Origin: Bimuria novae-zelandiae CBS 107.79
Taxonomy: Eukaryota > Ascomycota > Dothideomycetes > Pleosporales > Didymosphaeriaceae
DNA length: 64,000 nt
Direction of reading: 5' to 3'
Assembly (NCBI GenBank): GCA_010015655.1
Contig: ML976727.1
Location: 247,496 to 311,495, forward strand
A program made the position numbers and the translations under genes. The notes under the pieces were generated by a model. That model saw nothing but the letters and a program-made list of their open reading frames with translations. It ran no database searches and was not told the DNA's origin. Shown in pieces: positions 22,980-33,993 of this stretch (its first letter is position 1; each line of letters starts with the position of its first letter).

Positions 22980-25900
22980 TTATCTTCTCCATTTTAAAAT
23001 TTTTCCTTAAATCAGGTATTTAGTTTTTTTTTATATAAGTGTAATCACGCTTCTATGCTTATAAGTGCAAAGTTAGCTAATATACCTTCTAATTTTACTA
23101 TCTATAAACTTTATTTATATAATAAAATCGTTTAGACTAACTTTATTACTATGCACCCTTATTTTAAGTATAAATTTAAAGTATGCTAAGTATATTTATC
23201 TTAACTATTTATATATTAGGATATCTTAGGCATCCTTAAACAAGACACGAAAGGAGTATAAAAAGAAAATTAAAAAAGATAGAAAATGGTTAGTTACTAT
23301 TATTTCTTATTTATTAAAAAATAAAAAAATATTAGTACAGGCTAAAGAGCGTACGCGTAAGAAGTTATTATATTTTACGTTTAATTTAGCTACTAAGAGA
23401 GAAATAGTAAATTCTAAAGTAGTTAATTATCTTACTATAAATGCCTTAGTTAGATATTTGCCTACTATATAGGCTACTCTTAGTTTATTAGATAATTTTA
23501 CCACTCCGTCCGTTCTAAGTTTTAAATAAGTTACTTATAGTAGCGTTTAATTATCTACTAATAGTTTCATAAGTAATTTGCTAGTTCCTATGTTTTTTTG
23601 CTATTAGGGTAACCTTTTTACTTAATAAAATATATTTATAGCTAATCTCCGTATTATAGTATGCGTTTAATCTTAAATTTATTATCTTTCTTTAGCTAGT
23701 AATGTAAGGTAGTTTTAACTAGTGTTTCTAGATCTACTAGTTCTAATTAGTCTATATAGAATATTAAGTGTACTTGAGCATCTAGTAGTAGTTCTAATTA
23801 GTAATTAACTAGTAATACTTATTTTAAAATAAAAAATAGTCTAACTTTAATATAATCTCATTTCTTCTGTTTTTTCTTTTAGGTGTAAAGATTTTTTATG
23901 AGTAAATATGCTTTATCCCCCTTCTTTAGCTAAGGTACCGTTTTTTTTTCAGTTTATATGAGAAATAATTTATTATTAAGCTTTTTAAAAAAAATTAGAG
24001 TTATTTATATATCTTCTTTAGAGTTTCTACTATGTTAATCACTTCTTCTGTCTTAAAATTACTATAGGAAATGCTTAATTAGAGATATAAGTATCTTTTA
24101 TAGTTTATATAAAATAGTGCGTATCTAGTTGCTACTAATACTTTATTTTTATATGCTAGTTATGCCATAGGTAATAGGTAATAGGGAAGTCTAGTCGTTA
24201 TAGTAGATGCATAGATACGTTTTAATCGTCTAATTTGTACGTTCTATTTATCCATCCATCTATAAATAATATACTAAAAATAGCTTTCTTTTCATTCTAA
24301 TAAGTGCTATAAGCGTTATATAGTAGTTTAAGATAATAGACTTATCTTTATTACTGATAATTATCTTTAAAATACCGTAATATTATATAAGTTAATTTAG
24401 AATAAGGAATGCTAGTTTCTTAGCTATAGTTATTTTCTAATAAGGTAGTAATTTTACGTATTTAGTAAATTAGCGTATAATTACTAATATTAAGTTATAG
24501 CCTATTCCTATTACTAGGTCTTTTAACTTAGGTAGTCTAGTTACAAAGTCTATAGCGATATCTTCTTATAGTGTTGTAGGTATCTAGAGTACTTATATTT
24601 CTCTATACCTAAGGTGTGTGGCGTGCTTATTTTATTAATAGTTTATATAATTTTAGATATACTTCGTGATTGCTTCCTTTATTCCTCTAAATAAGTAGTT
24701 TCTTTAAATAAGTTCCATCGTTTTCTTAATACTTAGGTGTTTATATATTAGTTTATTATAATATTATTATATAACTTTATTTTGCTATTCCTTAGGTACT
24801 TTTCGTATTATAACGAGGAGGTAATTAAGTTCTATCGTGGGTTTAAGAGATTTATTTATATTTTTTTATAATATCGCGGAGTAGGTTTTTACAATTTCTT
24901 TAATAAAATTATTTTATTAGCAACGCGTGTTTACTCGCCTGTTTCTTTTTTTTACTATATAAATAATCTTAAGCTTATATTACTTAGTAGTTTATAACTA
25001 TTATTATTATTATTATTACGGTGTAAGTTCTTTTATTATTATAAATTATAGTAGATTCTTATACTTTATATAAATTTTTAGCGTTAAGTAGCTAAGGGCG
25101 TAGATCTTCTAGTGTTTTAATGCTCTTATAATAGCGTAGAGTTCTTTATTGTATACATCGTATCGTGTTTCTGCGTTGTTGAACTTTCGTGAGTAGTACG
25201 CAATTAGATGCTATTTACCATTCTTTTCTTATTGTGCACATGCGCCTATCGCAAGATCGCTTATATTTGTCCTAAATCGTAGCAGTTTTCTATCCTAAAA
25301 GTGGATAATTGCTAGTGGCATAATACATGCTATGTTTAAGAGTTAGAATAATATTTTAAACTTTGCTATCTATATAAAAAGTGTATCCTTCTTTATAAAG
25401 TTTATTAGAGATATTGTAATTTTCGTATAGTCCGTAATAAATTATTAATTAAATCTATATAATTTTAAGAATTCTTAAATATCCTTTACAGTTTTTAGTA
25501 TAAGCTAGTTTTTAATATATTTAAATTTGTTAGGTGCTATTTTAATTCTCACTATGCTAATAATGTATCTTAAAAATTCTAGTCTCTATATATAGAATTC
25601 ACATTTCTTTGGCTTAATTTATAAGTGTGCTCTATCCAGTGCCTTTAGTACTATCTATACGTATAGTACGTGATCTGATTCGTTTTCGGAAAAGTCAAGG
25701 ATATTGTCTATATAGGCAATAACGATTATATATTTAGATAATTACGTAAAACGTTATTAATAAGTGCTTAAAAGGTTGCTAGTGTATTAGTAAGTCTAAA
25801 GGATATAACTATATATCTAAATAGTTTATAGCGTATTCTAAATGCTGTCTTCTACTTATTACCCTTCTTAATTTATACAAGATAGTATCTATCTTATAGA

Positions 25901-28567
25901 TTTATTATTATAAAGATCTTTGCTTTTAATAGTTAGTCTTAAAGCTCTAAGATATTTAGTAGTAGGTATTAATTTTTACTTATGTTATTAAGTTTTCTAT
26001 AGTCTATACAGGGCCTTAGTTATCTAGCTTTCTTTAGTATAAACATAAAAGGGCTAGCTACTAGTAACTTTAAAGGTCTAATATATTGCTTCGCAAGGTT
26101 TGTCTTAATAAATTCTTTTTCTTACTAGAGTTTTTTTTGGGTTTTATTATATAGTAGTCTAAAGAGTAGCCTCTTCCTTTCTCCTAAGTTAATTGCATAA
26201 CCCTAGGGTTAATATTCTAAAAGGGTTACTTTTCCTTCTCTTTCGGTGAATATATAATTCCATGTTTAGTAGCATTCTAGAATCTTATAGTTTGTGCTAT
26301 TATCCATCTTCTTTCGCTCTATAACCTAGTAGTTCCTGCCAGCGTCTGCCCAAGGCATCTTTTGTTTTTCGACTATCTATCGCGAGACTATACTATTAAT
26401 AGCTTTCTTATCTACCATCGTACTCTATTAATACGTAGACTTTACTTATAATATATAATTATAGCGCTTAAAGGATAACTTCTTTCTTTTTTAATTAATT
26501 ATAAGTTTATACTTCTTTAACTAGGGTTGTTTTAAAATTACGTTATAATTAGCTTTTTTAATAACGTTAAGGGTAATTAGTTCCTAGTGTTTATAGATGT
26601 TAAGGATTATTTTAATTTTATATTTAATTTTTACTTTGTCAGGCATTAGTTATCTATTTATAATATAAATAGTATAAGATATTGCTTTCTTACGTTTGTA
26701 GAGTCCTGCTTCATTAAGTGCTTTTTTTAATATATAATTTTCTTATGCTCTTAAGTCTAGCAGAGCTTTTATCTAAATTCTTTTAAGCTATACTAGTAGC
26801 TTAACTAATACCTAACTATTTATAGTATTTAGTTCTTTAAAGGCATCTTCTTGCCTAAGCCTAGTTATAAAAAGATATCTTCTTATAGTTAGCTTTATAG
26901 GCTAAGGGTATTCTTTGTCTTTTCCTTCCTAAGGCTATTACTAAGTCTTATTTAGGAGGTTTTACTATCTTTATTTCTTAGTACTAATTTAATCCTTAGG
27001 GTTGTTATTCCTTTAAGTTTTTAATTAAATGTATGTTTTGCCTTCTAGTCTATGTATTTTATATAACTAGAATATAAATATATTTACTATGCGTCTGACG
27101 TGCATTTTCTGTTAATTAGTAATAATAATACTTAGTTTAGTACTTTAATACAATATGGAAAGTATCTTATTTTTTATTTATCTTAAAGATAAACGTTATA
27201 ATAGGCGATAGAATAGTTAAACTACTCCTATCTATATTATTAATACATTTAGGAAAAATAGTTCTATTCTTTAGGTTAGTAATATATAGTATATTAATCT
27301 TTTTTATAAAGGGTCTACTATATAGTTCTATGCGTAGGATTACAGTAGTCTAGGTTATACTATAGTTTATGGTTTATAGTTTATAGTTTATAGTTTATAG
27401 TTTAGGTTTTTGTTTAGATTCTTCTTCTAAAAGTCTTTATTTTTATAGTAGTAATCTACCTATTCACGTGCTGTCGTACTAAGTTAGATTAGTAAACGTA
27501 GTATAGTGCTACTTTATAGTTTTTATTTTTATTATTTTATTATTTTAAAATTAAACTCTTCTTCCCTTAGTTAGTATTTTTTTAAGAAATTAAAAATATT
27601 TGTTATCTCACTAATAACTAGTTTGCTCTAGCTAGGAAAAGGCGTAGGAGATTAAGGTACTAGCTTTAATTTTTTTTATATCTAAACCTTTATATGCATC
27701 CTCGTAGAGTTATAAGTTAAAGGATCTTAATTATTCTAAGTCTTTATCTTAGATATCAAGTTGCTTAATAGCGTTAATTACTTATTATTCTTTATTAGTT
27801 ATATTAACGTCTTTGATAATTAGTACGTTTAACTATCTAATAACCTTATTCTTGGATCTGCAGTTCCTGGCTATATAGCCTGGTTTGCTATATATATAGT
27901 AAAGACATGTCCTAGTCCCTTATCTGTAGGTTCTATCTCGGATACGTCCTTGGTTAGACTTATAAATGCCTTCAACCTTTCCTGTTCTTTTCTCTATTAT
28001 ATTAACTTATTAGTACTAGATTCCCTCTATTAGTTAGTAATTATCCCGATTTCTACATTACGGCTATTATTTAAGATTATAGTAATTAATTTTTATAACA
28101 GGTACTCTATAACTTTCTTTTTATCTTAGTTCTAGTGTAGGTATCGTTTTAGTTTATACTATTTATTATTGATTTAAGTTACTTCTACCGCGAGCGCTTA
28201 CAAGGTATTAATCTTTACTCTACTATGTAATAGTTCTTTACGCATATATTGCTTTAATTCCTTATAGAATATAGTTATAAGACTAACGTTATTTTATTTA
28301 ACTTAGTCAGCATTCTTGCGGAATTTAGATTTATATTTAGCTATTAAACAAGTTTACTTAACTTATTAAATAGCGTATTAAGTAATAGCTTCATAGTTAG
28401 TAATTTTAAAGTATTACTTAACTTTAGCGTAGAAGGTATTATAATTTTTATAATTTTATTTATAACGTCGCCTTCTATATTAGCTTTAGCCAGGTATTAA
28501 TTAACGTAAGGATAAATCCACTTAAAGGCATCTTCTTTTATATAGGTAAAAGTAAATATAGTCTTAT

Positions 28568-30504
28568 TGTTGCAAAAGGTACCTTACTAGAGCTTTCTAC
28601 GCTAGCTAGGATTGAGCCAAGCAGCCAAGCAGCCAAGCACGCGATCCCCTAAACCTATAAATAGCTAGTTATTATAGAGTTTTCTCTCCTTAATAGACTT
28701 TGTTTTTAAGCTCCCTAATCGTTGTAACTATATACTATAGTTATAAGCCTAGTACTTTTATAACGCTTTATAATATACTTACTCTATACTAACTAATAAT
28801 TATAGTAATAAACTATTTTCTACTTTTTATTATCCTTACGCTTACGTCTCGATGCTTATAACCTATAATAGAGCTAGACTATATAATAACTACTATAAAG
28901 CTTTTAGTAAGTAACTAATTTATAAATTATAATTTATTTCTACCTTAGTACGCGTAGCTTAAGTACTACATGAAAACTTAAGGAATATAAAGTTATATTA
29001 ACTCTAAGGCTCTTAAGTAGATAAATATACACGACTAGGCTCTAAAGCTACTAAATATAATTACTAGGGGCAAGTCTTATATAATAGCTTAAGCGCTATA
29101 AGCTAGAGTCTGTTATTTATAGTTAGCTTATAATAAAGCTTTAGGCACTTTAGAACTAGGTTTATACTATAATTAATTTATAAAGGCTAGAGCTTATAAT
29201 ACTATAGTTAAGTAAGTAGTAAACGCTGTAGGCGCTAATTAGAGAACTTAAGAATAATTTCTATCTAAGTAATAATAATTAGAAGGAGCAGGTACGACAT
29301 ATATATAGAGAGGTTACCCTACGCCCACAGAGCAGCAGAATAACAGACATAACTAAATGGCTATCTAAATAGAACCGCGCACACGCTAACGCTGTGCTCC
29401 TAGATCTCTTAGAGATAAAGGATACGCTATTAATAAAGGATTTCCTACGCTTAGTATCAAGATATAACTATAAGTAGGCTTAAAGAGAGCTTAATAACCT
29501 ATCGCGACCAGGCGTAGTAGTAACTCTATCTCTAGAAGGATACGCTCGCTGGCTCGCGTAGCTTAACTAAATAACTAAGCACGTAGGTATGTACGCTACG
29601 CTTAGAGGGCGCACTCCTAATATAAGCTATAAGTGCTTATATAGAGTAAATAGCTAGTATTAATAGAAGCTTATAAAGTATAACTGCCTTTAGTACGCGC
29701 TCTAGGGAGAAGCTCTTTATAAGCTTTATAATAAGCTTATAAGTAAGGAGATTAGTAAAATTAAAAGCTAGATTTAAAAGAATTAGTGAAAGGAATTATT
29801 AACTAAGCTTAAATATAAGGGGTAGGTAGTAGACGCTCCTTTAGTCTTTCTAAAGAATATTAAAGTATAGATTATAATAAGCCTATAGGCAACCTATAGG
29901 TAAGTAAGTTTTTACTAGCTAGGCGCTATAATCCTATAACTACCTATTCTCTTATTTATATACGCAAGTACTCGCACGGGTCACGTTATAAGTAAATAAT
30001 TACTTTTAAACGTTTATTAAAGCTCTATAGTAGAAGTACGCTACTCTTTTTATTTTTTTTTACTTTTCTAAGTAAGTACTTGCGCGGGTTACGTTGTAAG
30101 TAAATAATTATTTTTAAATATTTATTAAAGCTTTATAGTAGAGGTATATTACTCCCTTTTCTTCTTTACCTTTCTCTTTAGAACTATATATAAACTAGCT
30201 ACTTAGACTAATTACCTAGCAAGCTAAGGATCTAAGCTAGATACTTTTTAAGCTCTACGCGCAAGTTTGCTACCTTTTATACTTTAAGTTATTATTTAGC
30301 TTATTATACTACGCTCTATAAGCTAGGGGGTATATTATAAAAGGTACTTTATTAAAGCTTTCTACGCTAGCTAAGGTTAAGCTAAGTAGTTAAGTAGCTA
30401 AGCACGCGATTCCCTAAACTTATAAATAGCTAGTTATTATAAAGCTTCCTCTCCTTAATAGACTTTGTTTTTAAGCTCCCTGATTGTTGTGACTATGCGC
30501 CACA
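28568..30504 (+). mobile_element. Small non-autonomous LTR element (TRIM/LARD-like)
   Basis: Two 172-bp direct repeats, 28568-28739 and 30333-30504, have TG...CA-type ends (TGTTGC at the left end, GCCACA at the right end). They are flanked by a 5-bp target duplication CTTAT (28563-28567 and 30505-30509). A purine tract AGCTAGGGGG precedes the right repeat, giving plus orientation. The 1593-bp interior has no recognisable reverse transcriptase, integrase or protease. All frames are broken. It is inserted in the 5' gag region of the Gypsy element. The short length and lack of pol fit a non-autonomous retrotransposon. A decayed gag-only element cannot be excluded. Confidence 0.85.
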
Positions 30505-30734
30505 CTTATTAGTATCTTCTTATTCTTTTTTTATTGTATAAAAGTATAAGTTAAGTTGCAAGATTTATAGTTCTATGTAGTTATATTTACTATAAAAGAA
30601 GTTAGGCTTCTTATAGAAGCACTTTATTCTTTTATTAGCTATAGTAATACTTGCTCTTTTAAGAGTATTTATTTAAGTATTTATTATATTAGTAAATAAG
30701 ACATTATTAACGCTTATATTAAGGGCGTTTAAGA

Positions 30735-31139
30735 TATTAAGCCCCTATAGATAGCTAGTCTAAATTGGGTTTAAAGTTAGTTCTTAGATAAGAGCATTAG
30801 TAATATAGGTAAGAGTTTTATTAATAGCTTACGCTTATTAATAGGTGTTAGTATTACAGATATATATAGTATAAATAAATTAATAAGAGCCTAAGTTAAA
30901 TCTAAACAATAGATTAATAAACAGGTTAAGTATAAATATAAAAGCTTATATTTGCGTTCTTATATACTTAGCTTATTCCTGCTGATTAGCAAGCACTTAT
31001 AAATAAGTGCTTTTTAAAGAGTAGTTACGTGACTTAGCGCCCTACGGCGTAGTCGCTAATGACTAGTTATTCCTAGCGAATAACGTAAGAAATTGGATAC
31101 AAAACTGGCACAGTTTTCCCTGAATCTCAGATCCTAACA
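30735..31139 (-). repeat. Gypsy LTR, right copy (5' LTR)
   Basis: 405 bp, ending CCTAACA on the plus strand, the unmutated terminus. The Copia-2 sequence resumes immediately after it. Confidence 0.88.
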
Positions 31140-32508
31140 ATAGTTAAGCATTATAATAGGTATATATTTAGGTTAATGTAGAAGGATGCGGCTTTAATGC
31201 TTACTAAGATTTTAGTAATCTTACATTTATTTAATTACTTATTATTAGCTTTAGTAAATTAAGTTAGAGTAGGAGTATATAATAATTTCGTTTTAAGTAT
31301 TTAAGACCTTAGTCGTTTTACTATTCTTAACTTTTTTTAGAAGTTAGTATTATGTTCTAGCCTAAGTTTAACTAGCTTTATTATAAAAAAGTTTATTCTA
31401 AACTAGTCTAGCTACTTATCTAGAAAGGTATAGAAATAGTTTTAAAAACTATAGCATAATTTATAAGTAAAGTAGTAATTACTACTAACTACTATTAGCT
31501 TAAGGCTTTAAGGTAACTACTTAAATCTAGTACGCTAATTATTATTTTATTGTTTATAATTATAAAAAAAATTTACTTTTAAATAATACTACTTTATCCA
31601 CACAAAAGGCGTTCCTGTCTATAGTTTAAGTAGATTTATTACTATTAGTAAGAAATAAACCTGGAGTAATAAAAGCGCACTTTTATTTATCTTTAATTAG
31701 GTGCTATAGGATTATATAGTCTTAAAAGAATTTTATTATATACTTTTATAAGATAGTTGCATCCTTGCTTCTATATTAATAAAAGATCGTTACCTATATA
31801 GGTGCAATATAGATAACTACCTTTATAAAGTCTTCTTTAACTAAGTCTAGCCTTTAAAGCTCTAGAACGCAATTAGTCTTTACTTCTATAACTATATAAT
31901 TATACTTAGATAGCTATACAGATTATAATCTAGCTATTTTTATTAGCTTAAAAGCTTTTTAGTATCTTGCCTTTACTCGTTGATGTTTATTTTAATAATT
32001 AACTCTAATTATAATTATAAGGTTATTAATCTATTACTTTATTATTATTTTTTTAAGAATATATTAGTCATTTTACAGATACACGGAGATTATTAATTAG
32101 AGAAAGGTAACTACCTTATTAAGGTCTACATTTTCTTTTTAATAGCCTTAATTTATAATCTTATAGATCTCGAGCTATCCTTTATAATAGTCGCTATTAT
32201 TCTTGTATGCTTTCGCACCTACTAGTAATAAATAAGATAATAATATTAGTGTATTATTTAGGTTCGCATTCGTGTAGACAGCGTTTAGCTAGTAGTTACT
32301 TATTAATAAAAGTACTAGTATTATAAGTTTCTACTTTAGTTTATCTATAAGGGCTAGATTAATAATACTTTAAACTTTTAGGAATTAGTATCTTGTTTTA
32401 AGTTATTTAAGCTATAGTATATAATCTATATAATTAGTTAGGATTACTACAGGATCTTTAAGGGTTAATAGGGCTATTATAATAAGTTAAGCCAGTAAGA
32501 CTCTTAAT

Positions 32509-32707
32509 TATTAGATTAAAGGGTGTTCTTAATAAGATAAAAATAATTATTAATTATTTGCTGTTTCTCATGATGTGGGAGGTAGTATCTATATAACTAT
32601 AAGGGCATCCCTTGCTTTGTTATAGAATGTAAGGGAGGAATGTATCTCATGCAAGGGTACAGGTGCGCCAGCCACCTTGCGAGCGCACAGGACCATGTAA
32701 TCGGATA
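32509..32707 (-). repeat. Copia-2 LTR, right copy
   Basis: 199 bp, beginning TATTAG (mutated TGTCAG) and ending CGGATA, followed by TCCTT. The terminal TG and CA are both lost to transitions. Confidence 0.9.
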
Positions 32708-33028
32708 TCCTTGTGCGGGGCTTTGTTACGTGATTGCTAACCTAAGCTGCCCCGCGCCTCTTTGTATTCCCTTTGTTCCACACCTTCGCTGACCACTACC
32801 CCGCCGGCGTCCTTGTCTGGTGTCTTTGTTCTCAAGGTCCCTAGGGTCGTAACAGGTGCGCAGCTCGCTTGCCAGGTACGTTACCAACGTTTGAATCAAT
32901 ACTTCGCAGAGCGTCTTAGCGCCAGTGTTGCCTAACGTCTGCCTGAAGGATTCACCGTGCGGCCTTGGCGCTCACCCAACATATGTTTACAATAATCCCA
33001 ACAATTTCGCATCATAACGTATTCGACC

Positions 33029-33859
33029 ATGGCTTGTGCAGCTCCACCACTCAGACGTTCCAAACGCAAACTCGCTGAGAAAACCACTGAGCTCACACCT
33101 CAGACCTCCATCGAACCTGCGCTGGCTCCCAGGAAGCGAACCCGGACGGCCCCCAAAGCTACAATCAAGTCCACCTTCAAAACATCCCCAATACCCAAAC
33201 CGCAGATTGAAGACCCTCCCACCGACCCTACCCCGCCTCCGGAACCCACACAACCACCCCAGCCCCTTCCCCCATTCCTAGCACTTCCCCGCGAACTCCG
33301 CGATGAGATCTACAAACACGTGCTCGACCAAGACGGCTCCACAACCCTCAAAGCCGGTTCCCGCAACACCGCCACACGCAGCGGTCTTGTAGGCGTGAAT
33401 TCGCAAATCTGCGAAGAATTCCTCGACGCCGTCCTCCTCTATGCGCCCGTCATCTCCACCACAGTCCGCAACCACAACTTCGCGCACGTCGTCACGTTCC
33501 TGAACCGGCTGTCACAAGCACAGCTCGCGCGGCTTGCTGCACGGAGACCCCACGCCGCGGACCTGGATAGGCATGCCAGAGCGACGCGCAAGATCAAAAT
33601 CACGCTGTCGTACACCGCTGGCGCCAAGGATAGCCGCGCGCATCTGAACCGCTGGTTGGATCGCTTCGATGTGCCAGACAAGCGCGGGAAGGAGATTGAG
33701 TTTGAGTACGATTGCGACGGGACGTATCAGAACGGGGGGTATAAGCAGCGGCCGAAGAGGAGAGAGACCGCGAGCGCTAGGTGGAACGAGGAAGCGTCTA
33801 AGATTAGGAAGGCTGCTGCGAGGGGTGGCAGAGCACGAGGTGGGTGGAGCTATTATTGA
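33029..33859 (+). CDS. 2EXR/F-box-like protein, 276 aa
   Basis: A single-exon gene that begins about 145 bp right of the island's end. Residues 1-83 are basic and Pro-rich (RRSKRKLAEK, PRKRTRTAPK), possibly nuclear. Then comes FLALPRELRDEIYKHVL at about residues 83-100, the LPxELRDxIY pattern of fungal F-box-like and 2EXR domains, followed by GLVGVNSQICEEF. The last 60 residues are strongly basic (KQRPKRRETASARWNEEASK, then GGRARGGW). Such proteins are numerous in Pezizomycotina and mostly of unknown role. A protein-interaction role in ubiquitin ligase complexes is inferred only. GC-rich codon use and absence of RIP-type changes show it is not part of the neighbouring repeat island. Confidence 0.78.
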   Translation: MACAAPPLRRSKRKLAEKTTELTPQTSIEPALAPRKRTRTAPKATIKSTFKTSPIPKPQIEDPPTDPTPPPEPTQPPQPLPPFLALPRELRDEIYKHVLDQDGSTTLKAGSRNTATRSGLVGVNSQICEEFLDAVLLYAPVISTTVRNHNFAHVVTFLNRLSQAQLARLAARRPHAADLDRHARATRKIKITLSYTAGAKDSRAHLNRWLDRFDVPDKRGKEIEFEYDCDGTYQNGGYKQRPKRRETASARWNEEASKIRKAAARGGRARGGWSYY

Positions 33860-33993
33860 TCGAGGGCGGATCGGCTTATGGATAGGGATACGTGGAGGAG
33901 TCCATAGTTTCCGTGCATAATGAGGAGTGATGTGTTACGCATTTGCGTACTGTACAAATTTCTTCTAAGGGGAGGCAACAGTGGTACGGTGTG

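Larger units (their letters stand above)
22576..31139 (-). mobile_element. Ty3/Gypsy LTR retrotransposon (RIP-decayed)
   Basis: The LTRs of about 405 bp are at 22576-22979 and 30735-31139, with TG/CA ends mostly mutated to TA. A purine-rich tract (ggagaagataa on the minus strand) abuts the left LTR, so it is read on the minus strand. From right to left I see a gag CCHC-like knuckle (SKPGYIARNCRSKNK, about 27844-27912), reverse transcriptase with IAYIDNILDFSENESDHVLY (YIDD-type motif at 25703-25714), RNase H (NNAETRYDVYNKELYAIIRA, about 25090-25200), and integrase (KHLSIKKTMELI, then EDIAIDFVTRLPKLKDLVIG, about 24500-24760). This order is Gypsy-type. Many stops break every frame. The flanking five bases differ (AACTC left, ATAGT right), so it is not a simple insertion. 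Confidence 0.9.
19911..32707 (-). mobile_element. Copia-family LTR retrotransposon 2, interrupted by later insertions
   Basis: Two 199-bp LTRs (19911-20109 and 32509-32707) are flanked by the 5-bp duplication TCCTT (19906-19910 and 32708-32712). The interior parallels Copia element 1 at the nucleotide level, block by block, so it is a sister subfamily read on the minus strand with a different LTR. A solo LTR (21217-21623) and a Gypsy element (22576-31139) lie inside it. The part matching about 15853-17290 of Copia-1, the integrase segment, is missing exactly at the Gypsy insertion. Heavy C-to-T-type decay leaves no usable reading frame. Confidence 0.9.
13197..32884 (+). mobile_element. Pogo-like DNA transposon, outer shell of the nested island
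   Basis: Inverted ends of 30 bp, with 27 matches, lie at 13197-13226 and 32855-32884. Their shared core is GGCAAGCGAGCTGCGCACC. Inside the left end the plus strand encodes a decayed transposase N-terminus (NEASISLAILAIN, then KKLTKLEAEVITRYILNLDL). The same protein resumes right of the first Copia insertion as IINKLLAKQNASKISKK and LCNFIK, a typical continuation for fungal pogo/CENP-B-type transposases. Copia element 1, a palindromic repeat and Copia element 2 split it. Without these insertions the shell is only about 1.4 kb, so its catalytic part has been largely lost. I could not fix a TA target duplication because the outermost bases are ambiguous. Confidence 0.62.

Noticed and set aside
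13197..32884. A giant Starship-type element
   Set aside because: No tyrosine-recombinase (DUF3435) captain gene and no cargo genes are present. The contents resolve into ordinary nested retroelements.
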